Below are positions 35,555 to 47,200 of a stretch of DNA of 64,000 nucleotides, one piece after another (position 1 is the stretch's first letter; every line of letters starts with the position of its first letter). The position numbers and the translations under genes were made by a program. Location of the stretch: contig JAXGGA010002335.1 of NCBI GenBank assembly GCA_038373865.1, positions 60,765 to 124,764 of the forward strand, given 5' to 3'. The notes under the pieces were generated by a model. It saw nothing but the letters and a program-made list of their open reading frames with translations. It searched no databases and had not been told where the DNA came from. Source of the DNA: Uloborus plumipes. Taxonomy: Eukaryota; Arthropoda; Arachnida; Araneae; Uloboridae.

Positions 35555-37118
35555 CACTAGGTGGCCAAAAGTATCCGGACACTTTCAAAAATTTACATTT
35601 TTAGATATAACTCGAGAAATAAGTGATCAATTGTTCTTTAACTTTAGTCATACAAAATATATTCTTCGCCGAACATTTCCAAGTTGAAATTAAATTACCC
35701 TTGCATTTGGGGGACGATAAGAAGGGGGGTCGAAAGAAAAACCGCTTTTTGACCATAACTCTTTGAAAATAGCTCGGAATAAGCTATGCATTTCAGTAAT
35801 TAATTAGCATACTATGTATAATTACTATACAAATTCAAATGAACGTACCACTCTTACTTCCGAAGATATGAAACATTTTTTAAAAAACGACAATTTTATT
35901 TGAAGGGTTTTGGCTCATAACACGCAGAGTTTTTAATCAAACCTTATCAAAACTTCAGGAAAGATGACAAAATACAAGAGAAAGAACATACTAAAACGGT
36001 TTTTAAAAATATTAAAAATCCGATGAGATATGAACGTTAAAAGGAAATAATTTTTCACGGCGCATGCGCGAAAGACAGAAATTTATAACTACAAAAATAT
36101 TGTAGCCTGGTGTATACTGCATCTTATAAAAAAAGTTCCAGTTGAATATCGTAAAAATTGAAAAAGATATCAGCGATCTAGTGAGCTGTAATTCATTCAT
36201 TTGCTGACAATTCATAAATGGAGAGGGGTTGTTCACAAATAGTGTGGGGACAATCGAACATATTTTTCAATGTTAAATTGTATACTGTTTAAAAATCTAT
36301 ATTTGGCATAGAAGTCACATTTCGCTCATTCGGCCAAAAAGACCTTATAAGTAGGTGGCCAAAAGTATCCGGACACCCCCTGAAACGTTGGTTTTGAACG
36401 ATGACGAAATAACCTTTATTTTAAAAATAGCTCTTTGTGGACAGACCCTCACTATGTATGTATTGTCTGCGAATGAATGAAATACAGCTCACTAGATCGC
36501 TGATATCTTTTTCAATTTTCATGATATTCAACTGGAACTTTTTTTATAAGATGCAGTATATACCAGGCTACAAGATTTTTGTAGTTATAAATTTCTGTCG
36601 TTCGCGCATGCGCCGTGAAATTTTTTTTCCTTTTAACGTTCATATCTCATCGGATTTTTAATATTTTTAAAAACCGTTTTAGTATGTTCTTTCTCTTGTA
36701 TTTTGTCATCTTTCCTGAAGTTTTGATAAGGTTTGATTAAAAACTCTGCGTGTTATGAGCCAAAACCCTTCAAATAAAATTGCCGTTTTTTAAAAAATGT
36801 TTCATATCTTCGGAAGTAAGAGTGGTACGTTCATTTGAATTTGTATAGTAATTATACATAGTATGCTAATTAATTACTGAAATGCATAGCTTATTCCGAG
36901 CTATTTTCAAAGAGTTATGGTCAAAAAGCGGTTATTCTTTCGACCCCCGTTCTTATCATCCCCCAAATGCAAGGGTAATTTAATTTCAACTTGGAAATGT
37001 TCGGTGAAGCCTATATTTTGTATGACTAAAGTTAAAGAACAATTGATCACTTATTTATCAAGCTATATGTAAAAATGTGAATTTTTGAAAGTGTCCGGAT
37101 ACTTTTGGCCACCTAGTG
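35555..37118. mobile_element. 1.56-kb palindromic Tc1/mariner-like element
   Basis: The left terminus CACTAGGTGGCCAAAAGTAT and its exact inverse at 37099-37118 are flanked by TA (35553-35554, 37119-37120). Each arm is about 690 bp, so the ORFs at 36012-36236 (minus) and 36437-36661 (plus) are mirror images (both contain NWNFFYKMQY and PFNVHISSDF). The centre, 36241-36430, holds a third copy of the terminal sequence (AGGTGGCCAAAAGTATCCGG near 36353). No DDE transposase is visible. Confidence 0.88.
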
Positions 37119-37556
37119 TATGAGTTCTATAGATCATTTTATTAGTATTAGTAATCAGCAGGGTGTCAACAATTTCAATTTATGTATTAAGAATATTTTA
37201 GTTTTACAGAAACCCATTTTTTCAGGTTTGTTTTAACACTAAAAGAAAATCCAAAATTGAGTAATTGGTTATTGACTACAGAATTAGCAACATATCATCA
37301 ATTTTCTTCAATCTTTCCTGCGTTGAAATTTTCACCTATTGTTTATCACAACTACTCTTAGAAGTTTTTTGATCTAAATACAAAATAGCACCAGAAAATA
37401 ATGCTTGTAGACAAAAATAAAAAATTTCATGAATTCAAAATTTAAATTTTTATCATAAAGCTACGTCCTTCCCAGCCATCACTGATATCCAGGGTTGATA
37501 AAAATCAATTTTTGTTTTAATAAAAAAGTTGAATTTTTTTTATTTCAATCAGAATT

Positions 37557-37588
<32 letters not shown>

Positions 37589-37949
37589 TTCAAATAGATT
37601 TTTTTTAGTTTAAGATTAATAAAGTAGTTGATGTAGTTAAATTAGTGGTTTATTTATTTTTTCTTTTTAGTAGTTTGCTTTATGATTAGAATTGAATGGG
37701 GAAATTTGCTTTTGCTTTGTTTCAACTTGAATAACACAACATGCTAGAAAATTCGAATTCCCCATCATGCTAGTCACCCTCATTTTTTTCCAATATGCCA
37801 ATTAGTACGGATTGATTACAGTATTAGATCCACTATACTTATTCATTTTTCTGCAATTTCAATGCTAAATGCTGTTATTTATTTTTCACATGAATTAACA
37901 TGTTTTTGTTTTCTACTGATTATTAATGCAATGTAAAATATCTTTCCAG

Positions 37950-38176
37950 CCCTGTGACAAATTACTTTAGCTTACAGCTCAAGAGATGTTGCTCGAGCCA
38001 AAGTTCTGCTCTGAAGGCTTTATGGAAGACATCCTTATCTGAGCCTTTACCCTCGGCCCCCGTTCCCATCTATGCATCGAGTAGAAGCACCGACCACGAG
38101 ACCAGGGTGGAAACTCTCTCCAACGGCCTTCGTGTTGCGTCCCAGAACAAGTTTGGGCAGTCTTGTACAGTTGGAG
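37950..38176 (+). CDS. PMPCA: PMPCA exon 1 of those visible
   Basis: The likely acceptor ATCTTTCCAG ends at 37949 (ACTTTAG and CTTACAG just inside are alternatives). The donor GTATGAG starts at 38177. The frame covers [31 protein letters not shown], then [18 protein letters not shown]. It ends after one base of a Val codon. The frame enters in phase 2, so a start-codon exon must precede it. Confidence 0.85.
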
Positions 38177-41100
38177 GTATGAGTTAATATTTGAAAGAAT
38201 GTTTCTTTCATGAAACTCCTTTTTAATGCAGTGGAACCTCGGTAACACGGTAACTCAACACCCCGAGCGACCACGAAAATATGTCGAGTAAAGTGAGCAT
38301 CAACTTGCTGAGGTCCTATGATTTCAACTACTGGAGAGTTTTCTGTATTGCTTATTTACTAGTGCTAACCTGCTAACCCTTGTTATAAAAATTACTTGCA
38401 GTAAATGATTTTTTTCTCTTTGTTAAAAAAAAAACATAACAAAGTGAATAGGACAATTTTGAATACTTCAGTTGGAATAAATCCACAGTTTTTTAACCGA
38501 TTAAGAGCTCTTTGTCAAAGCAAAAAGCCTTGCTCGAACATGTTTGAAAATCATGTGTCCTGCTCCCACATGTTTGAAAATCATGTGTCTTGCTGCCTTG
38601 TGTCCCTTCCTAGACTGCCCTTGGGTACATTTTTCCTACACCTTCCTAGCCCCAGGACTGCACCAACGGTACAAAGTGTAGTGGCCGTCTCCAGCGGGCA
38701 AGTGGAAATTCGCAGAAAGAGCTCTTTCCCGAAAACGATGAACTGACTGATAAACTGCAGAACTCTCAGAAATGGTTAATGGGAAAGAGTATTGGTAGTA
38801 AATTGTGAACTAAAATATCAGGTACATGTCAACTTACAGAAGTTCCTGTAAATATGTGTCAAGTTAGAAAGGTTTGCACTCACTGAAAGTAACATTGGAC
38901 CAACTATTGGAAAAATGAATGTCGATTAACTGAGGTTGTCTCGTTATCTATGTGTCGAGTTATTACAATTGCACTGTGTTATGTTTTAACTGCCCCCCCC
39001 CCTTGAACCCCCTAAATGACGACTTAAGCGCTATTTACATTACAACCAATCCGGCCGTCTGAACCAAATTTTTTCGCTGCAAAACTGGTTTTCTAAATTA
39101 GTTGCCATGACAACACATCGAATCATCGACTTCCGTCACCGTTCTAGAATGCTTGATGTCCTTGGCTCCGACCAACGTCCAATTTTTTGTCAGCGATTTC
39201 ATTGGCTCTCACCAAGTGCACACTCTTTATCCCTTGTGGGTGAATACTGTCACATGAATTTCGGGCGGAGCTACTGCGAATGCTCGAAATTTTTCACCTC
39301 TGGCCTTCACTTCCAAAAAACAATTTTGTTCGAACGGAATGGTCGTAATGTGAATAGCCCTTTACCATTACCTCTCTATATCCAGTCACTTGATTATACC
39401 AATCACCAGAGGTGCCCATCCCCCTTGGAACAAGAGTGCAGCACCCCCTACCCAAATACCATAACATGAGCAAACGCCCTTCATAAAGGAAAAAAATATC
39501 ACAACCCCCCCCCCCTCTTCCTCCTTTGAAATTTCAATGGCAAAATTTGTGCCATGGACATCCCTACTTTTTCACCTTGCTGTTATTACTTTTCTCCATT
39601 GCATTTTAACGGAAAGCCTTATTGCTATGTGTAACCGTAATGCTTTTGAAATTTATTTTATTTATTTATTTTATTTTATTTTATTTTTTTTACAGAAATT
39701 TACCTAGGAGATTGATTATTGCATCACCCTCATAATAATACTTCTGCATTAGTACTAACAGAATGAATGGAGACTACTTTTCATTTATCCATGATTTAGA
39801 AGTCATTTGTTCGAAAAGCTTATTTGTTTGCTTATTTTTCTATAAGGTAGAATGAAATTTTATTATTCAGCATCAAAAATTTTATTTAAATGAAAAGTCG
39901 GGCTAGCGTTAAAAATTTCTTTTATGCTGAAAAGAGATCATGTATAAAAACAATGCGCATATCAGAGATACTATAAAGTATTAGAAAAAGTTTTCAATTG
40001 TTCTTTTAAAATATTTTTCATAATTTGAAACTAAAATGGTCTTTAAATTAAACTAATGTTTTTCAAATCTTTTATAGTTGTAATTGATTCTGGTTCAAGA
40101 TATGAAGTAGCTTATCCAAGTGGAATTTCACACTTTCTTGAAAAATTAGCTTTCAATGTAAGTCTATAAGAATTTTATTTCTTTATAAATTCACACATAC
40201 ACCTAAGCATATTTTCTATGTTTATAAAGAACAATAAAAAAAGTTAGCAAAAAGAGACTGTTGGTGATTCAAATAAAGAAAACCTGATATAGATGCCTGT
40301 TGACTTTCTATAGTCTGTTACTTTAAAATAGACGTATCAAGTTTAGCAATTTTACATCATTTCCATGGAAACCGTACGAAAGAAAACAGCTCCACTCTTC
40401 TTTTATGCACTGCTGTTGAGGCATTTCGTTTATTTTATGTTTATTGAATTAGGTTTACTTTTATATACTCATATCTCAGTTATTTCTAAACGTTTTCTGA
40501 CAAATCTTGACATACATCAATGAAGCACACATTTCTAAGAAAAAGTTGTTCTTTATTAGCGCTGATTTTTCAATTGAATCATAGTTTACGCACTAAGCAA
40601 TTTCAATCATTTTGCATTTAATCATTGTTGCAAAAGCTCAGTAGAGGAAAATTCCATAGCATCATAACTATTGATAACCTTAAGGGGAAAAGTGCGGAGA
40701 GTGAGAAATTAATTTGGCTTTGACATGCCAGATCTTGTTACACCTATTCTAGCAGTAAGAGAACATTAGTTAGGTTCTATTCTTTCTTTATGAAAACGTT
40801 TAACTTTTCTTTTCCAATTTAATTTTCCAAATCTTGTTGTTGTTATTAAGTATTGACCAAATTTTAATCAAAAAATTTGTGTTAATGTGCATGCTATTAG
40901 AATTATCTATCACATCATCTTTTAAAGCCAAAGAATAATTAATGTTTAAAAAGATGCTATTAAATTAAATACCTTCATCTCGTTTGTCATTTGATAAAAT
41001 TAGCAGTAAAAGGACTCTCTAAGCTTTGAGAGAGAAATGAATTTTTGCAGTTAAATAAATATTCCAAAAGGCTAAAACCGAAAAATATAAACACTTTATA

Positions 41101-41213
41101 CTTATTTTTTGGCTTATCTTTTGTATTATAAATGCATGAAATAAATTCCTTCCGAAAATTATTTCAATAGTTTAGTGTATTTTACTGGTTTAAAGATTTT
41201 AGATTTATTAATC

Positions 41214-41258
<45 letters not shown>

Positions 41259-44200
41259 TCTACAGCAGAATATAAAGACAAAAATGCTATCCTAGAAGAA
41301 TTAGAAAAATATGGTGGAATATGTGATTGTCAGGGTAGCAGGTGTGTATTGTTTTTTTCTTATTCTTTTTGTGTGTATATGTGTGTGTTTCAGTTGATTT
41401 TAATATTTCAACCTTATTCAGTTCAAATGTCTGTAGATCTACAACCATTTGGTTTTAGGCCAATTACTCCCAAAATAAAACTTTACTTCAAAAGTTTCAG
41501 TTTTTGTTATAGATAGTAAAGAGGTCCAGTTCAAAAAGTTATTTAGTTCATAAATCATGTATTAAACCTGTCGACTTAAGTCGTAGTTTTCAACATTACC
41601 TAAAATTTTTGTGCTCAAACTATGTTTACAATTTTATATTGGTAAAAATAACTTATGTGCAAAAAAAAAAAAAAAAACTGCAGAAGAGTTTTGAAAAAGA
41701 ATAGGTTTTAAAATGCATAACTATTAGGTCTTCATGTTTTAATTCATTGCATTTGTATATCTTTTTGTAAAAAAAATTTAAAATAACTATTTCTGACTGT
41801 GTGGTTTCATTTCAGGGATACTTTAATCTATGCAGCTTCTGCAAACACCAAAAGTTTAGATCCTGTTATAAGTCTTTTATCAGAAGCTGTGTTGAGGCCA
41901 AAGTTCTCCTTAGAAGAAGTGAGTGTGCATACGTTTTGAGCGAAATTAATCTCATTTTGATTTTCTTTATATCCTCATGCTTCTTTGTTCCTGAATTTGT
42001 GTTGGTCAGAATCTATTCTGGTTTATTTAGTACATCTAGTAATTTATTGATTCTTTTTTTTTCTCTTACTTCTATGAAGCTTTTAACCCCCCGCCTAAAC
42101 GGATTTGTTCGAATGGAAAGATAATCGAAAGCGATCTTAGCTAGGTTGTGTTTTCGGATGTCATTCATTAAAAACCTTCAATACGTTTTCCACCAGTTTT
42201 GAAGTGAAAACATATTTAAAAAGTTAAAACAATAGTTCCAAAAGAAAATGAACATTTTTCAGCTTCCAATAGAATGCATTTGGAACTTCCACGTAAAATA
42301 GAATTCAAACTGTAACGTTTTTAGCAAATGCAGCTAAGCCTCAAATTTACGCAATTGGAAACCGATGTCATGGTTGGCCGACGCGAAAAGAAAACTCAAT
42401 AATTTAAAATGTTTATCTGTTGCCAGCTTCAATTTATTATGTAATAAAATACTTGTAATTGGTTTTAGTATAAGGATTTTCAATTTTCCCTCTTTATTCT
42501 GCTTTTGGGACTAGAAAATCTTATTAGTAACTATTATCTTTTTTTACCGTGTTTATCATGTCTCCCTGAAAACAATGGAATGTATATTAAATTTAAAATG
42601 CTCTCTGACCAGTGAGATTTGTTTTAATATGTGATCGGCAATCAGAGTCTTTTTTTTTTTTCTTTTTAACCTTTTGGATCCGGGCTGTTTTCTTTCGACC
42701 CAGGTAGTACGACAGTTTAACCACAGATTTCTTTTCCATTGAAAAGAGAAGGTATAAACTGTCGTACCATACGTATGAAACCTTGAAAAAATCCCCGGCT
42801 CCAAAGGGTTCGAGTGAAAATTTCAACCCTATCCTCTAAACTAGACTCTAAACTTATGGTACAACATGTGTACCGCCCGGTTCCTAAAGGTTAATGTTTG
42901 ATTTAATCTTAGTAATTGTCGATTAGGTTTCATTTGGTTTCAAAAAATATAATATCTCCTAGTTGATAGGATTTTTATACTAAATATGAATTTATTTGAA
43001 ACAGGTAGAAAAAGCACGGCAAACAATTCAGTTTGAGTTGGAAGACATTGAAATGAGACAGGATCAGGAACAGCTCATGATGGAAATGATTCATGCGGTA
43101 AGTATCTTGCATTGTATGTTTCTCTAATATTGATAATGCTGAAACCAGAGTCATACTAATCCGACTGATCTTTTTTCAAAATGTTGTCTTGTCTTTTAAA
43201 ACTAGTTATTAATATATTTTTAAATAATTTGTAAATGATAAAACTTTTTTGTTATTCTGATTTATTTAACATACATTTTTTATGTTTGTGTGAATTTCAT
43301 TCAAGTTTATTTATGTATTATCATCTCAATTTCTGATAGTAAATTTAATCTCTGTACAAGGATTATTAAAAGCATTTTGGCTTAATGCATTTTAATTGAT
43401 GAGTGACAATTATGTTGTTTTCCATTTTTCAAAAAAAAAAAAAAAATCCTGAAAAGCACAATCTAAAACATGAGATGAAACAATTTTTTCCTTAATTTTA
43501 ATTCATTTTCTTTCTTAAAAAATAATATTCAAAGATAATCAATCACTGTTTAAATTATACTGCTGATGTCACAAGTGAACAGGTCAGTCGAAGCAAAGCC
43601 ACTATAAGACGAGCCGGCATTTTAGATCAGATTTTTCATTTTTGCGAAGCTGGGGTTGACAGGGATCCAAGATGGCTGCTGTGTTGTCCTGGTTTTGCAC
43701 CAAGTTTCTTCACTTGTTGCGTCATACAAGACCTTGCTTTGTTTTAGAAATCTGAAATTTAAAAAATAATGATTAAAAATTGGTTGTTGGGAAAATAAAG
43801 TTTTTTCCAGCCCCATCTTTTCTTTTTTATTTTTTTAGGCCTATTCAATTATTATCAGTGACTAATAGTACTTTTGAGTGAAAAAGACTCTCCAATATTT
43901 TATCCAAGGAAGTTTTATTTGAAATGATTTTATACCAAATGTAAATAGTTTGCTATTGTTTAAAGCCTTTTTTTTTCAAACCTGTTAGAAATACCTCTAA
44001 TGTTTACATAAGTCATAAAAAATGTATTTTAGTATTAGGTTTTTTTTCTGAATTAAAGTTTCTGTATGTTTTTTATTTATTTATTTATTTTGCATCTTTG
44101 TTAGCTTAACTTGTAACCCTACTCCACTCGGTGTACATCAAGATGCAGAAAATCAACAGCGTCCATGTCGTGTGATTATATGGCATGCGAAAGATCCCTT

Positions 44201-47200
44201 GAGTACTCATTTAGCATGGAGTGCCTCTTGGCAAAATTAAATTCCTAGTGCAGTTTTGCATCGAATAGAACCCTGGTGCTTCCACCCAGTGAAAAAACTG
44301 GGCGTCAAAATTCGGATGGCAACGGCATCCCGCCAGTAGTGGTGCTACTTGAAAGAATGGGTGCCGGTCTCGGGGCATGCACTAGGCCTGCAAATGGTTA
44401 GTAGCCAAATGCAGCCCTGTTTGAACAAACAAATCTAAAGTTCATAAAAGTCATAAAATGTGTTTAAGTATTAGTGTTGTTTTTTTTTCTTAATTAAAGT
44501 TTCTGTATGTTTTTTTTTTTTATTTATTTATTTTGCATCTTTGTTAGCTTAACTTGTAACCCTACTCCACTCGGTGTACATCAAGATGCAGAAAATCAAC
44601 AGCGTCCATGTCGTGTGATTATATGGCATGCAAAAGATCCCTTGAGTACTCATTTAGCATGGAGTGCCTCTTGGCAAAATTAAATTCCTAGTGCAGTTTT
44701 GCATCGAATAGAACCCTGGTGCCTCCACCTAGTGGGAAAACTGGGCGTCAAAATTCGGATGGCAACGGCATCCCGCCAGTAGTGGTGCTACTTGAAAGAA
44801 TGGGTGCCGGTCTCGGGGCATGCACTAGGCCTGCAAATGGTTAGTAGCCAAATGCAGCCCTGTTTGAACAAACAAATCTAAAGTTCATAAAAGTCATAAA
44901 ATGTGTTTAAGTATTAGTGTTGTTTTTTTTTCTTAATTAAAGTTTCTGTATGTTTTTTTTTTTATTTATTTATTTTGCATCTTTGTTAGCTTAACTTGTA
45001 ACCCTACTCCACTCGGTGTACATCAAGATGCAGAAAATCAACAGCGTCCATGTCGTGTGATTATATGGCATGCAAAAGATCCCTTGAGTACTCATTTAGC
45101 ATGGAGTGCCTCTTGGCAAAATTAAATTCCTAGTGCAGTTTTGCATCGAATAGAACCCTGGTGCCTCCACCTAGTGGGAAAACTGGGCGTCAAAATTCGG
45201 ATGGCAACGGCATCCCGCCAGTAGTGGTGCTACTTGAAAGAATGGGTGCCGGTCTCGGGGCATGCACTAGGCCTGCAAATGGTTAGTAGCCAAATGCAGC
45301 CCTGTTTGAACAAACAAACCTAAAGTTCATAAAAGTCATAAAATGTGTTTAAGTATTAGTGTTGTTTTTTTTTTCTGAATTAAAGTTTCTGTATGTTTTT
45401 CGTTTGTATTTATTCAGCATCTTTGCTGGTTTAACATGTGCTATATTTTCCAGGCTGCCTACAGTAACAACACATTAGGCCTCCCAAAGCTCTGTCCGCC
45501 CGAAAACATCCTACAAATCGATCAGAAAATGCTTTTCACGTACCTGAAACATCACTTTGTTCCCGAAAGAATGGTTGTTGCCGGTGTCGGAGTGGAGCAT
45601 GATGCTTTAGTCGAAACTTGTCAGAAGTAAGCAAAATCCATGATTGAGGTCATAGGGCCTCTCCATACTGTTACTCGCTTTGGTTCGTTGGTGTTAAGAT
45701 GAACTCATTGACTTTCACACAACTTCTTTAAATCACTTCACCTTTATTGGTCTGTACACAACATTCAACTATATTACACTATGTACACAATCATAATAAA
45801 ACAACCTCATAACTTTGCTATGACTCAACAAACAGAGGCAGCGTTCAACCTCGCTCCTCTCTCTCTCTGACCCCAGGGGTCCGTCTCCCGAAAACATCCC
45901 TCTCATCCTTTGCACAGGATCACCAGGCTAAACTAACCCCTGCGACCAGAAGCGAAAGGTCAATCAAAATTCCCCGTTGGGGTGCCGAACACCTACAGGT
46001 TGACCAACCAGTGAAGGATACTTCCAGTGAATGAGCAACTTGTAAGTTTTTTGAAAATATTGATGGAATTAACTTCTCTTTACATGTTTATTTAATGAAA
46101 ATGGCCGAAAAATGCTGTATTTGTCCACTGGTAAGGGTGTTCATTCACCGGGTTTGGGGACTTTATTTCGTTTTAACCCCTCATAAAACCTGATGCAGAA
46201 CCATAAAAGCTCTCCCACTTTTTAAAAATTAATTACATCTATCATCTAAAGTGTTTTAACCTTTAGGAACCAGGCGGTACACATGTTTTATCATAAGTCT
46301 TTTTTCTGTATAGGACGGGGTTGAAATTTTCACTCGAACCCTTTGGAGCTGGATATCTTTTCAAGGTTTCATACGTCTGGTACGACAGTTTATACCTTCT
46401 CTTTTCAATGGAAAAGAAATCTGTGGTTCAACTGTCGTACTACCTGGGTCGAAAGAAAAATTTCCAAAAAACATCCCAGATCCAAAAGGTTAACTGTCAT
46501 GCAACAAATGATAATTTTTAAGGACGTTGTAAATTTTTGAAATTGGAAATTTGCTTAAGTGTTCATTCACTGGTCGCTCTACCCTACTTAATTTTTTCTC
46601 TTTGAAAATTTAATAAATTAAAGTTTTTAACTGTTATGGAAAATCATTTTGGGATTATTGTATTTTTCCTTTCCTACTAAGTGGTCGACTACATCATCTA
46701 CGTATGAATACTTATTTCTAAAGCAAAGTAATTGAACATTAATATGTCTACTTGGTTATTACTAAAATGTTGAAAATGACAATGGTTTTGTTATTCACAT
46801 TATTTAGCGCTATAAATGCTTAGTAAAGTTAATATCTTCTTTTTTTTATGATCATGACTTTTGTAGTAGTGCTTTTTGAAAACCTGAGGCATGTTAACTT
46901 CAGATTTTTTTTTCTTTTTTTTTTAATCTTTGAAATTTCTTTAGTTCCCTAAATTCCTTATTTTTTTTCATGAGTTTGTAAGTTTAATTTTTTCAAAAAG
47001 AGGAGCATAGTTTTAGCATTCTTTCTGCGAACTAGATAAAATACATGTTATTCTGATTTTCTTAGAGGGATTCATGATTGCAATATCACAAAATATCAAA
47101 TAATCATTGTATTTGTTTCTCATGCCTTAAATATCCCTCTAGATATTTTGTGGAAAAGAAACCTATTTGGGAGGTGGAAAAATTGAGCTCAGATCAGACA

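Noticed and set aside
36012..36661. Two similar ORFs on opposite strands as a gene pair
   Set aside because: They are mirror images within a palindromic transposon and match no family.
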